Below, in pieces: positions 41,528-49,654 of a stretch of DNA of 64,000 nucleotides (position 1 is its first letter; every line of letters starts with the position of its first letter). The stretch lies in the NCBI GenBank assembly GCA_046154665.1, contig JBJXFG010000104.1:16246-80245 (forward strand), in the 5' to 3' direction. The position numbers and the translations under genes are program-made. The stretch is from JAFLCM01 sp046154665. GTDB lineage: Bacteria; Planctomycetota; Phycisphaerae; Phycisphaerales; UBA1924. Under the pieces are notes generated by a model. It was given only the letters and a program-made list of their open reading frames with translations. It ran no database searches and had not been told where the DNA came from.

Positions 41528-41818
41528 TCACCGCCGCGGCGAGCGCGAAAAGCCCTGCACCGGGCGCGTCTTCACTTCGGGCTCGATCCGGGCGACTCGG
41601 CTGGCGTGCCAGCCTTTCGCGCCCTTCTCGGCGTCGTAGCGGACGGGCGAGCCGTCTTTGAGGACCCGGAAGCCCTCGCCTTCGATCTGGGAGTAATGGA
41701 CAAAGATGTCCTGACCCTCCGGGCCGACGATGAAGCCGAAGCCTTTCTTGTGGTCAAACCACTTGACGGTACCTTCGACGTCCTTGAGGACTGTGGGAGA
41801 TTCCCCGTGGTCACTCAT
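41528..41818 (-). CDS. Cold-shock domain protein
   Basis: 96 residues from the ATG at 41818. G-T-V-K-W-F-D-H-K-K-G-F-G-F-I contains RNP1 and D-I-F-V-H-Y-S is RNP2; I-E-G-E-G-F-R-V-L-K-D-G-S-P-V completes the OB fold. Such proteins bind single-stranded nucleic acid and melt RNA secondary structure. It is about 25 residues longer than CspA, with an R/S/P-rich tail. The upstream frame has no homology. Confidence 0.93.
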   Translation of the reverse strand: MSDHGESPTVLKDVEGTVKWFDHKKGFGFIVGPEGQDIFVHYSQIEGEGFRVLKDGSPVRYDAEKGAKGWHASRVARIEPEVKTRPVQGFSRSPRR

Positions 41819-42325
41819 GCTGAACACCCGCAGTGGAGTCTCGGCCGCGCCATGGCCGGACCCCTTCACGAGGGTCGAAGCGAGGGGCCCGCGGCACACG
41901 ACGCGGGCCTGCAGGAGCCGTCTCCGTCGGACGGGTCGGCACCGGTGGGCGCTCGGGGCCGAGGTCCGAAGGGGGCGTCTGGGGCGACATGGCCCCAATC
42001 ACCACCCTTACGTTATCAGACGAATCGGCTTGGTGCAACCGAAAAAAGCGTGGCGCGTGAAGATGGGGTGGGTTTATTCCGGGAACCACGGGCGGGATGG
42101 GGTGAGGAGCGCCAAGATGGCGGCGTGGTCGAAAGAAAAGACCCGCCTGGTCGGGCGGGTCTGGGGGTGCTAGCCGGAGGTCTGGTGGGGTTCGTTTGGT
42201 TCGAAGAGTCGGTTCGGAGAGCCGTCGTACCGGCCGGACGGCGGGGTTGGTTTTCCGGCGTGGTAGGTTGGATGCTGTGGAGCGCTCAATGCCAAGCGTT
42301 GATCGAGAAAACGGAAGGAGTGGTG
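41819..42325. other. Gap between cold-shock and hicA genes
   Basis: 507 bases. The left part should hold the cold-shock promoter and leader. A terminator-like hairpin is at 42139-42162 and a diverged gtcggttcggagagcc hairpin near 42205-42225. Nothing else is recognisable. Confidence 0.45.
42139..42162 (-). terminator. Orphan terminator-like hairpin
   Basis: agacccgcc-tggtcg-ggcgggtct with TTTTCTTTC following on the minus strand. No minus-strand gene lies between it and the pnp terminator at 42770, which it resembles. It may be a duplicate of that terminator. Confidence 0.65.
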
Positions 42326-42535
42326 GTGTCGTTCAAACGGATGAAGGTGGTGCGGGCGCTTGAACGGCGGGGGTACCTGCTGGTGCGCGATGTCGGTCCA
42401 CATAGCATTTATCGAGGTGCGAACGGGGTGCCGATCGCTGTTCCACGGCATCGCGAGTTGAACCGCTATACGGTGAAGGCGATCGCAGAAGACGCGGGCG
42501 CGGAATGGAACGAGTTTCGAAAGGAAGTGTCATGA
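42326..42535 (+). CDS. hicA: HicA-type mRNA interferase toxin
   Basis: About 69 residues from the GTG at 42326, chosen because AAGGAG ends six bases upstream; the ATG at 42341 is an alternative. M-K-V-V-R-A-L-E-R-R-G-Y-L-L-V-R-D-V-G-P-H-S-I-Y-R matches HicA, with the catalytic His in G-P-H, followed by I-A-V-P-R-H-R-E-L-N and T-V-K-A-I-A-E-D-A-G. HicA cleaves mRNA when freed from HicB. The stop overlaps the hicB ATG (ATGA). Confidence 0.88.
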   Translation: MSFKRMKVVRALERRGYLLVRDVGPHSIYRGANGVPIAVPRHRELNRYTVKAIAEDAGAEWNEFRKEVS

Positions 42536-42762
42536 CGTCTGGCGAAGGGTCGTACCACGTCAAGGTGGTGCTGGATGATGGGTGGTACGTGGGCCGTGTG
42601 CTGGAAAGGCCGGGAGTGACCACGCAGGCGCGCTCGCTCGATGGGCTGGTCGAGATGCTGCGCGACGCGATCGAGCAGGCGTGGGGGGAGAAAAAGGTTC
42701 GGCTGGAGTTGTTGCTTCCCGCGCAGGCGAAGGCAAGGCCGACGCGGCGTCGGGCGGCATGA
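42532..42762 (+). CDS. hicB: HicB-type antitoxin
   Basis: 76 residues from the ATG at 42532 (AAGGAAG upstream). Y-H-V-K-V-V-L-D-D-G-W-Y-V-G-R-V-L-E-R-P-G-V-T-T-Q and S-L-D-G-L-V-E-M-L-R-D-A-I are the partly degraded RNase H-like fold of HicB. No separate DNA-binding HTH is visible; the Arg-rich tail (R-P-T-R-R-R-A-A) is short. It should neutralise the toxin encoded just upstream. Confidence 0.87.
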   Translation: MTSGEGSYHVKVVLDDGWYVGRVLERPGVTTQARSLDGLVEMLRDAIEQAWGEKKVRLELLLPAQAKARPTRRRAA

Positions 42763-42769
42763 CGAAGAA

Positions 42770-42796
42770 AAAGGCCCGCCGGTTGGGCGGGCCTTT
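42770..42796 (-). terminator. Terminator between hicB and pnp
   Basis: aaaggcccgcc-ggttg-ggcgggccttt, 11-bp perfect stem, with TTTTTC on the minus-strand side. It probably ends pnp transcription and can also serve hicAB from the other side. Confidence 0.85.
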
Positions 42797-42815
42797 GGGC
42801 GGATTCGGTTGGGTT

Positions 42816-42842
42816 GAAGAGTCGGCTCGGAGAGCCGACGTA
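42816..42842. repeat. Hairpin repeat gtcggctcggagagccgac
   Basis: gaagagtcggctcggagagc continuing to cgacgtacc, directly before the pnp stop. A diverged copy lies near 42204-42232 and a shorter one near 59782-59809. The 42139-42232 and 42770-42842 blocks have the same order (terminator-like hairpin, then this element) and frame hicAB. Confidence 0.65.
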
Positions 42843-42844
42843 CC

Positions 42845-44986
42845 TCAGGCCTTTTGCTCTTCGAGCATCACGGCCTTGCGGCTTAGCTTGATGCGGCCCT
42901 GATCGTCCACGTTGATCACCTTGACCTTGATCACGTCGCCGATCTTGACGACGTCGGTGACCTGCTTGACGTAGCCGGGGGCGAGTTCGGAGATGTGGCA
43001 CATGCCGTCGGTGCCGGCGGCGAGTTCGACGAAGGCGCCGAAATCCTTGAGGCTGACGACCTTGCCGGTGAAGACGGTGCCGACCTTGATCTCGGCGGTG
43101 AGGGCCTCGACTTCGCCCTGGGCACCGGCGATGGCCTCGCCGTTGGGCGCGGAGATGAACACGCGGCCGTCGTCTTCGACTTCGATGGTGACGGCCCACT
43201 TGTCCTGGATGGCGCGGATCATCTTGCCGCCGGGGCCGATGAGCTTGCCGATCTTTTCGGGGTTGATGGTGATGGTGACCAGGCGCGGGGCGAGCAGGCT
43301 GATCTCCTGGCGCGGGGCGGGGATGACGGCTTCCATCTGATCGATGATGTGGAAGCGGCCGCGCTTGGCCTGGGCGAAGATCTTCTCGATCTGGGCGAGG
43401 ACGAGGCCTCGGGCCTTGAGGTCGAGCTGGATGCCGGTGATGCCTTCCTTGGTGCCGCTGACCTTGAAGTCCATGTCGCCGAAGAAATCCTCTTCGCCGA
43501 TGATGTCGGTGACGAAGATTTCGTTCTGGTCGTTCTCGTCGGTGAATCGACCGACGGAGATGCCGGCGCAGGTGTTCTTGATGGGGACGCCGGCGTCCAT
43601 CAGCGCCAGGCAGCCGCCGCAGACCGAGGCCATCGAGGACGAGCCATTGGACTCGGTGATGTCGGAGATGATGCGGAGGGTGTAGGGGAACTCATCGGGG
43701 CCGGGGAGGATGGCGAGCAGCGAGCGTTCGGCGAGGGCACCGTGGCCGATCTCGCGCCGACCCGGGCCCATGATGCGTCCGGCTTCGCCGACGGAGAAGG
43801 GGGGGAAGTTGTAGTGGAGGTAGAACTTCTTGGAGTACTCGGGGATGAGGCCGTCGACGATCTGCTCGTCCTTGCCGACGCCCAGGGTGCATGAGACGAG
43901 GGACTGGGTTTCGCCGCGCTGGAAGAGGGCCGAGCCGTGGGTGCGTGCGAAGATGCCGACTTCCATCGAAAGCGGTCGGATTTCCTCGGGCTTGCGGCCG
44001 TCGGCGCGGACGCCCTTCTCGACGATGAGCTGGCGGGTGATCTTCTTTTCGAGGGTTCGGAAGGCCTCCTTGGCGTGGCCGCGGCGCTTGGCGCTGGCCT
44101 TCCAGGTCTCGACGTTGCCGTCGGTGATTTCCTTGAAGTGCGCGTCCATCATGGCGGTGCGGATTTCGTCGACGCGGTTGCCGCGCTCGGCCTTGCCCTT
44201 GATCTGGCGGGCGGCGACGAGGTCCTTGTAGACGAGGTCCTTGACCTGCTTGGCGACGTCGGCGGGGACGGCGACGAGTTCGCCGGGCGTCTTGACGGGC
44301 TTGACCAGCGCGACGAGTTCTTCGATCAGGCCGAGGACCTGCTTGGCGTAGCCGTAGCCGAACTCGATGGCGGCGAGGACGACCTCATCGGGGAGTTCGG
44401 CGGCGCCGACCTCGATCATGTTGATGCCGTCCTTATGGCCGGAGAGCACCAGGTCGAGATCGGAGTACTCCATCTGCGAGACGGTGGGGTTGATGACGAA
44501 GACGGGGCCGTTGTCGGTGTGGATGCGTCCGACGCGGACGGTGGCGATGGGGCCTTCGAAGGGTGCGTTCGAGATGGCGAGCGCGCACGAGGCGGCGGTG
44601 CCGGCCAGGACGTCGGAATCGTTCTCGCCGTCGTGGCTCATGACCCAGCACTGGACCTGGACTTCGTCGATGAACCCGTCGGGGAAGAGCGGGCGGATCG
44701 GGCGATCGATCAGCCGCATGGTGAGGATTTCTTTTTCGTTGGGGGCGCCTTCGCGCTTGCGGAAGCCGCCGGGGAACTTGCCGGCGGCGGCGGTCTTCTC
44801 GCGGTAGTCGACCTGGAGGGGGAAGAAGTCGATGTTTTCGCGGGGCTTGGCGCGCATGCACGAGGCCATGACGGTGGTCTCGGCGTAGGTGGCCATGACG
44901 CACGAGGTGGCGAGCTTGCCGACCTTGCCGGTTTCGAAGGTGAGGGTTCGGCCGCCGATGTCGCGGGAGACTTTGAAGTGTGGCAT
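42845..44986 (-). CDS. pnp: Polyribonucleotide nucleotidyltransferase (PNPase)
   Basis: 713 residues, full length. Two RNase PH domains are present (first about 5-145; second about 320-550 with R-A-D-G-R-K-P-E-E-I-R-P-L and T-D-I-I-G-E-E-D-F-F-G-D-M-D-F-K-V-S-G-T). A KH domain (I-G-K-L-I-G-P-G-G-K-M-I-R) and an S1 domain (G-T-V-F-T-G-K-V-V-S-L-K-D-F-G-A-F-V-E) follow. The enzyme degrades RNA 3'-5' by phosphorolysis. It lies downstream of rpsO on the same strand, the common bacterial order, but 503 bases apart. Confidence 0.98.
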   Translation of the reverse strand: MPHFKVSRDIGGRTLTFETGKVGKLATSCVMATYAETTVMASCMRAKPRENIDFFPLQVDYREKTAAAGKFPGGFRKREGAPNEKEILTMRLIDRPIRPLFPDGFIDEVQVQCWVMSHDGENDSDVLAGTAASCALAISNAPFEGPIATVRVGRIHTDNGPVFVINPTVSQMEYSDLDLVLSGHKDGINMIEVGAAELPDEVVLAAIEFGYGYAKQVLGLIEELVALVKPVKTPGELVAVPADVAKQVKDLVYKDLVAARQIKGKAERGNRVDEIRTAMMDAHFKEITDGNVETWKASAKRRGHAKEAFRTLEKKITRQLIVEKGVRADGRKPEEIRPLSMEVGIFARTHGSALFQRGETQSLVSCTLGVGKDEQIVDGLIPEYSKKFYLHYNFPPFSVGEAGRIMGPGRREIGHGALAERSLLAILPGPDEFPYTLRIISDITESNGSSSMASVCGGCLALMDAGVPIKNTCAGISVGRFTDENDQNEIFVTDIIGEEDFFGDMDFKVSGTKEGITGIQLDLKARGLVLAQIEKIFAQAKRGRFHIIDQMEAVIPAPRQEISLLAPRLVTITINPEKIGKLIGPGGKMIRAIQDKWAVTIEVEDDGRVFISAPNGEAIAGAQGEVEALTAEIKVGTVFTGKVVSLKDFGAFVELAAGTDGMCHISELAPGYVKQVTDVVKIGDVIKVKVINVDDQGRIKLSRKAVMLEEQKA

Positions 44987-44998
44987 TTTTTCTCTCTT

Positions 44999-45025
44999 GG
45001 CTTGTGGCTTGGGGCTTGTGGCTTG
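44999..45025. repeat. Period-7 tandem repeat (ggcttgt)
   Basis: ggcttgt, ggcttgg, ggcttgt, ggcttga in succession just upstream of the pnp ATG. The same family is at 46965-46992 and, as the reverse complement (ccccaag), at 54125-54151. Confidence 0.8.
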
Positions 45026-45070
45026 AGTGTGACGGGGCGGGGTGTGGTGCTCCGGTCACTTTGATTTCGA

Positions 45071-45165
45071 GTTCGCTCGCCCATTTCATGGGCGAGGATG
45101 CATGAAGGGTGTTGCCCAGACGCTTCGCGTCTGGCAACCATCGTGGGCCCGTTTCACGGGCCGAA
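45071..45165. repeat. Mosaic hairpin element, copy A
   Basis: Three successive hairpins with three-base loops: ctcgcccat-ttc-atgggcgag, ccagacgc-ttc-gcgtctgg and ggcccgt-ttc-acgggcc. The sequences between the last two (caaccatcgtg) are also shared with copy B at 52301. Stem changes between the copies are compensatory. Confidence 0.8.
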
Positions 45166-45220
45166 GACTCGGGCGTCCGTCGCGTTGCGGTGAGGGCTCG
45201 CGGGTTGAGCGAGTCTCAAC

Positions 45221-45312
45221 GAGCCCAGAGCGTCAGCGACGGGTGTCTTTGCGCCGCGGTTCCCGTCGCTGGAAGGAACCCGCTCGCTCACGCTCGGGGC
45301 TCGTTGCTCGGG
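45221..45312. repeat. Inverted pair of REP-like units
   Basis: The forward unit gagcccagagcgtcagcgac lies at 45221-45240 and an inverted unit (ctcacgctcggggctcgttg) at about 45288-45307, able to form a long stem. Units of the same family are at 33710 and inside the terminase gene at 35390. Confidence 0.7.
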
Positions 45313-45454
45313 CGACTTCGGCCGAGCGAGCGAGAGCGTGTGCGTGATGTGGATATGGACGCTCCGCCGATGTGTGGGTCGCGTGCGTGCCGCGATGATG
45401 ATCGCGGGGCTCACGCGTGATCCACGCCCCCCGGGGGGGGAGGCGGAAACGAAA

Positions 45455-45482
45455 ACGACGGCACCGGTGATGGTGCCGTCGT
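45455..45482 (-). terminator. rpsO terminator
   Basis: acgacggcacc-ggtgat-ggtgccgtcgt, 11-bp perfect stem directly after the rpsO stop, followed by TTTCGTTT on the minus strand. Confidence 0.9.
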
Positions 45483-45489
45483 GGTGAGA

Positions 45490-45759
45490 TTACTTGCGGA
45501 GGCCCAGGCGGCTGATCAGCGAGTCGTAACGGCTGCGATCAGAATCCTTGAGGTACTCGGTCAGGCGGGTGCGTCGGCTGACCATCTGGTTCAGGCCGCG
45601 GCGGGACGAGAAGTCCTGCTTGTGGGACTTGACGTGCTCGGAGAGCTCACGGATGCGCTCGGTGAGGACGGCGACCTGGACTTCTGGGGATCCGGTGTCG
45701 TTGGGCTTTGTCGCGTACTGCTTGACGAGTTCGGCGCGACGGGCGTCGGAGATGCTCAT
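45490..45759 (-). CDS. rpsO: 30S ribosomal protein S15
   Basis: 89 residues, the usual length. D-T-G-S-P-E-V-Q-V-A-V-L-T-E-R-I, L-S-E-H-V-K-S-H-K-Q-D-F-S-S-R-R-G-L, V-S-R-R-T-R-L-T-E-Y-L and R-Y-D-S-L-I-S-R-L-G-L-R-K are the S15 signatures. It binds 16S rRNA early in 30S assembly. CGCAGGAACG precedes the ATG. Confidence 0.98.
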   Translation of the reverse strand: MSISDARRAELVKQYATKPNDTGSPEVQVAVLTERIRELSEHVKSHKQDFSSRRGLNQMVSRRTRLTEYLKDSDRSRYDSLISRLGLRK

Positions 45760-45863
45760 GCGTTTCGTTCCTGCGGCGAAGGGCTGATCGTTCGGGGGTT
45801 CCCTAACTTTTTGTGGTCAGGAGTGTAGCGGGTGGTTGGGTTTGGGGCAAGGGGGTCCCGGGG

Positions 45864-46000
45864 AAGGCACGGAGTCACGGAGGCACGAAGGCACGAAGTG
45901 GGGGGCGGAGGTGCGGAGATGGGAAGAGCGGGGTAGGGGCCGCGCGGTCGTGCGGTCGCGTGCCGGATACCCAGTGCCCAGTGCCCAGTGCCTGATGCCT
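45864..46000. repeat. Composite short-period repeats upstream of rpsO
   Basis: aaggcacgg/aggcacga units (period about 8) at 45864-45898 pass into ggcggaggtgcggag (45903-45917); then cccagtg units (period 7) lie at 45970-46000. This fills most of the 345-base gap between rpsO and the PEP-CTERM-like gene; the rest holds only the terminator at 46018. Confidence 0.8.
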
Positions 46001-46017
46001 TTCGCTTCCAATGAAAA

Positions 46018-46044
46018 GACCCGTCGGGGGTTGCCCGACGGGTC
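46018..46044 (-). terminator. Terminator of the PEP-CTERM-like gene
   Basis: gacccgtcggg-ggttg-cccgacgggtc, 11-bp stem, with TTTTC on the minus-strand side, 60 bases after the stop. Confidence 0.88.
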
Positions 46045-46104
46045 CGAGGAAAACATGCGGTAAATCCGTGGTCCGCCCGGGGGTTCACCCGGCCGGACGC
46101 AGGA

Positions 46105-46764
46105 TTAGCGACGACGGCGGAGGCCGGCGAGGCCAGCGACGCCCAGCAGGGCGGCGGCGCCGGGGGTGGGGACGCCGGTGGCGTTGATGATGAAGTTACC
46201 GACGAGGCCGAAGCCCTCGATGGAGTTGCGGCTGGCGGCGGGGATAGCGGCGAGGCCGTTGACGGGGATCGAGGTGCCCTGGAAGCCGGCGAACGAGCGA
46301 CCGGCAAAGGTTGGGGCGGTCTCGTCAAAGCCAGCGGGGAAGAGGTTCGGGCCGGCGGCCGTATCGAAGATGAAGCCGACCACGAAGTTGGTGGTGACGG
46401 CGACGTTCGGCACGGCGATCGTCAGCAGGGCGTTATTGGTGGCGATGACGCCAGCGCCGGACCAAACGTTGACGGCGTCCCAGGGGGTGCCGCCGGTCGC
46501 ATCGGAGTACAGAACGGCGGTGAAGGAGCGACCAACCAGGCCGGTGGCGGTGGCGGTGCCGAAGTGAATGCTGATGGAGTTGATGGCGTTGTCGCCGCCG
46601 GTCAGCGAGAACGTGTTGCCGAAGAACGACGAGACGGGGCCAGGGTTGGCACCGATCGAGTTCTCAGCGGTGAGATCGCTGACGGTGTAGCTGGCGGCGG
46701 ACGAAACGGTAGCGGCGGCGGCAATGCCGGCGAGCGCAACGAGACCACGAATCTTGAGCGACAT
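46105..46764 (-). CDS. Secreted protein with PEP-CTERM-like anchor
   Basis: 219 residues from the ATG at 46764, with AAGGAGGAA upstream. The signal peptide (1-23, A-T-V-S-S-A-A) precedes a beta-rich domain of about 170 residues (F-S-L-T-G-G-D-N-A-I-N-S-I-S-I-H-F-G and F-V-V-G-F-I-F-D-T) with no assigned function. The C-terminus is V-P-T-P-G-A-A-A-L-L-G, a short hydrophobic stretch and R-R-R-R, the same sorting signal as on the CHRD protein. Surface attachment after processing is expected. Confidence 0.88.
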   Translation of the reverse strand: MSLKIRGLVALAGIAAAATVSSAASYTVSDLTAENSIGANPGPVSSFFGNTFSLTGGDNAINSISIHFGTATATGLVGRSFTAVLYSDATGGTPWDAVNVWSGAGVIATNNALLTIAVPNVAVTTNFVVGFIFDTAAGPNLFPAGFDETAPTFAGRSFAGFQGTSIPVNGLAAIPAASRNSIEGFGLVGNFIINATGVPTPGAAALLGVAGLAGLRRRR

Positions 46765-46964
46765 GTCTTCCTCCTTCTGACCCGCGGGTTCCTACACCAG
46801 CGAGCAGGGTGACGTGAATGGCCCACAAACCAAACCCTCTCAGGGGTGGGCGCTGCCTTGAATGTACCCCCGAAAGACGGACACGCCAACCGAATCGGCA
46901 TGAGAATTGTGGAGAAAGCCGTGTTTGGGCGGGGATGGTTTGGGCGGGGGTGTCAATATGGGGG

Positions 46965-46992
46965 GCTTGTGGCTTGTGGCTTGGGGCTTGGG
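46965..46992. repeat. Period-7 tandem repeat (ggcttgt)
   Basis: ggcttgt, ggcttgt, ggcttgg, ggcttgg in the gap before the SDR gene. Same family as 44999-45025. Confidence 0.78.
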
Positions 46993-47034
46993 TGATCCGG
47001 TGTAGGCGGTGCCGGAAGTCATTAGGCTTGGGGT

Positions 47035-47838
47035 ATGGACCTCTCATTGGTTGGCAAGCGGGCGTTGGTGTGTGGGGCGAGCCGGGGGATCGGGCGGGCT
47101 TGTGCCGAGGAACTTGCCGGGCTGGGTGCATCCGTCACGGCGGCGGCGCGGGATGAGGGGGTGCTTCAAGAGGTTGTGTGCGGGATGAAGGTGCCCGGCA
47201 CCGGGGGGGGCGGGGCTGGCGGGCATGAGGTGTTTGCCTGTGATTTCAGCGATCCGGTGGCGCTTGAAGCCGCGATGGTGGCGCGGTTTGGGGCGAAACC
47301 GGCGTTCGACATCTTTGTCAATAACACCGGCGGGCCACCCGGCGGGCGGGCGATTGATGCGACGGGGGAGCATTACGCCGCGGCGTTTCGGATGCACGTG
47401 GTGGCGGGTCAGACGGTGGCTCGGCTGGTGGTGCCGCACATGCTGGAACGCGGGTGGGGGCGGATTGTGAACATCATCTCGACCAGCGTGAAGGCGCCGA
47501 TTCCCGGGCTGGGGGTGAGCAACACGATCCGGGCGGCGGTGGCGAACTGGGCGAAGACGCTGGCGGGCGAACTCGGGTCGGATGGGATTACCGTGAACAA
47601 CGTGTTGCCGGGGTACACCGAGACGGAACGGTTGGCGAACTTGATGGGCACGCGGGCGAAGGCGGGGGGGAAAACGGAGGGGGAGATCGCGGCGGAATGG
47701 AAAGCGACGATTCCGGCGGGGCGGTTCGGTCGGCCCGAGGAGATCGCGGCGGTGGTGGCGTTTCTGTGCTCGCCGGCGGCGGGGTATGTGAACGGGGTGA
47801 ATGTGCCGGTGGATGGGGGGAGGACGCCGGGGTTGTGA
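47035..47838 (+). CDS. SDR-family oxidoreductase without the usual Tyr-Lys pair
   Basis: 267 residues. The Rossmann start is V-C-G-A-S-R-G-I-G-R (TGxxxGIG type), with N-N-T-G-G and I-V-N-I-I-S-T-S in their normal places. Where Y-x-x-x-K is expected the sequence reads G-V-S-N-T-I-R-A-A, so Tyr and Lys are replaced by Ser and Arg. FabG-like proteins with S-N-T-x-R in this position occur in other bacteria, and the change is probably a subfamily trait. NADPH-dependent reductase chemistry is not assured. The end V-P-V-D-G-G is typical. Confidence 0.88.
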   Translation: MDLSLVGKRALVCGASRGIGRACAEELAGLGASVTAAARDEGVLQEVVCGMKVPGTGGGGAGGHEVFACDFSDPVALEAAMVARFGAKPAFDIFVNNTGGPPGGRAIDATGEHYAAAFRMHVVAGQTVARLVVPHMLERGWGRIVNIISTSVKAPIPGLGVSNTIRAAVANWAKTLAGELGSDGITVNNVLPGYTETERLANLMGTRAKAGGKTEGEIAAEWKATIPAGRFGRPEEIAAVVAFLCSPAAGYVNGVNVPVDGGRTPGL

Positions 47839-47842
47839 GAGG

Positions 47843-47877
47843 AAGGCATCGAGGCAAGAGGCATCGAGGCATCGAGT
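47843..47877. repeat. Period-8 tandem repeat (aggcatcg) after a stop codon
   Basis: aggcatcg, aggcaag, aggcatcg, aggcatcg begin five bases after the SDR stop. A related period-7 unit (aggcatg) is at 62715-62744. Confidence 0.78.
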
Positions 47878-47974
47878 GGGATGGTTGGAGCCTTTGGGTG
47901 GGATTGGGCGTATGGGGTACACTGCGGGGCTGCTGGGGGCCGTGCTGGTTTTTTCCCTTGATTCGGAGATCTCC

Positions 47975-49477
47975 GTGGCTGTGAACTCTCTTTGGATCCG
48001 GTGGTCTGGGCGTCGCGTTTGGACGGCGTTGGCGGTGGTGGGTGCCGTGGGGCTGTCCGGCTGCGTGCAAGAGGATGATTCCGGGTCGAAGATCGTGAAG
48101 GCGCGGGCGACGATGGCGTCGCTGGGGGCTTCGGGGGTGGCGGCGCCGTCGGCGGCGCGGGCCAAGGCGTATGACCAGGTGATCGCGTCGATGCAGGGGA
48201 TCGGCGGGGGCGGCGGTTCGGGGGCTGCGATCGCGGGGGCTTCGGCCAAGCTGATCGCGGCGCAAGCGATGCTGGGGCAGGGGGTGATTCTCGGCGATGC
48301 GCAACGGATGGATGAGACCGCGGTGACGCGGGCCGCCGAGACGGCGCGGGTGAAGCTTGAGCTGTTCGTGAAGTACGAGTCTCTGGCGGCTTCGCTGGCG
48401 GGGCATGATCTGACCGAAGCGGTAGGGGAGTTGAAGGACAAGATCACGGAGCTGGAAGCGTCGGTGAGCGCCTCGCGGGGCGCGGAGGCGGAAACGCGCA
48501 CGGCGCTGGAGAAGCTCAACGGGATGGCCGAGGGGGTCATGAGCCAGGCCCGCAGCAAGCGCGACGAGGCGGGGCAGCTGCGTGCGGCGTTGCAGTCGGT
48601 GTCGGGCGAGGCGCGGCTGCCGATGGTGGAAGAGATTTCCAAGCGGCAGCGCGAGGCGGACTTGCTCGAGGTCGAGCACGCGAGGATGGAACTGGGCGTG
48701 AACGATCTGAAGCGCAAGCTCGACGAGATCGGCTTCGAAGTGGGGCAGTTTCAGCGGCGGGTCGAGTTGGCGCAGGCGAGCGTGAAGCGGAGCGAGGATT
48801 CGGCGGCGCTGCTGAAGGAGCAGAACGCCACCGCTCGCGCCAAGGCCACCGAGATCGGCACGGAAGTGGGGGCGGCGCTCGAAGCGTTGGCGGGGGAGAT
48901 CGATCAGAAACTCAAGGCGTCGTACGAAGCGGCGAAGTCGAAGTACGAATCGGCGTCGAGCACGGCCTCGGGCGGGAGCGCCGCCGACGGGGCGCTGGCG
49001 AAGGCTCTTGCGGGTGCGGGCCAGCAGGCGCTGGCGGCATTGCATGGGGGGTATGCGGGAGCGTTGGAGAACGCCGTGGATGCCGCGACGCGGATCGGGG
49101 CTCAGAATGGGCTCGGTTCGGCGACGAAGGGACGCGAGTGGGCGGCGGCGTGGATGGAAGAGGTGAAGGCGGCGCGGGATGCTTCGGCGAGCGCTTCGGC
49201 GCAGGCTGGGGCGAGTTTCCAGGGCGCGAACCCCAAGGGGCCGGGGGCGGAGATTTTGAAGCGGCTTGGAGACAAACTGCTCCCGCCCGCGGCAGCCGAG
49301 CCCGAGATTCCGGTTGATGCGGCGGCACCGGCGGATGCGCCGGCGGGCGAAGTTCCGGCCGGTGAAGAGCCGAAGGGCGATGCGCCGGCGGAAACTCCTC
49401 CCCCCGCAGCGGACACGCCCGCTGAGACGCCTGCAGAGACGCCCTCGGAAACGCCTGGGTCGCCTGAGCCGAAGTGA
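47975..49477 (+). CDS. Coiled-coil lipoprotein
   Basis: About 500 residues from the GTG at 47975 (CGGAG upstream). The N-terminal hydrophobic segment ends in V-G-L-S-G-C (Cys about 30), a lipobox. Residues about 90-320 are long Ala/Glu/Lys helices forming coiled coils, and the C-terminal about 75 residues are Pro/Ala/Glu-rich repeats (P-A-E-T-P). It resembles periplasmic tethers but matches no family I can name. The upstream frame has no clear start signal. Confidence 0.78.
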   Translation: MAVNSLWIRWSGRRVWTALAVVGAVGLSGCVQEDDSGSKIVKARATMASLGASGVAAPSAARAKAYDQVIASMQGIGGGGGSGAAIAGASAKLIAAQAMLGQGVILGDAQRMDETAVTRAAETARVKLELFVKYESLAASLAGHDLTEAVGELKDKITELEASVSASRGAEAETRTALEKLNGMAEGVMSQARSKRDEAGQLRAALQSVSGEARLPMVEEISKRQREADLLEVEHARMELGVNDLKRKLDEIGFEVGQFQRRVELAQASVKRSEDSAALLKEQNATARAKATEIGTEVGAALEALAGEIDQKLKASYEAAKSKYESASSTASGGSAADGALAKALAGAGQQALAALHGGYAGALENAVDAATRIGAQNGLGSATKGREWAAAWMEEVKAARDASASASAQAGASFQGANPKGPGAEILKRLGDKLLPPAAAEPEIPVDAAAPADAPAGEVPAGEEPKGDAPAETPPPAADTPAETPAETPSETPGSPEPK

Positions 49478-49654
49478 GTCGCTGGGGAAGCACTGAAGTC
49501 GGTGAGGACACCGACTTCAGTGGCACGGTGCGTTGCTGTGGTTCGACCCGGCCCATCGCGTCAGAGCCTGCGATGGCCCGGCGTCCGTGAGTTGTCGCAG
49601 ATTGTCGCGGACCGCCGTTGTGTCCGGGTCGGTTCAGTCGTGGAGGGTTCACGG

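Larger units (their letters stand above)
44987..45489. other. rpsO-pnp gap filled with repeats
   Basis: 503 bases without a gene. It contains a period-7 repeat (44999-45025), mosaic hairpin copy A (45071-45165), the REP-like inverted pair (45221-45312) and the rpsO terminator (45455-45482). pnp therefore probably also has its own promoter. Confidence 0.6.

Noticed and set aside
42995..45064. Long acidic plus-strand open frames opposite pnp
   Set aside because: They are Gly/Asp/Glu/Ala-rich antisense shadows of a certain PNPase gene.
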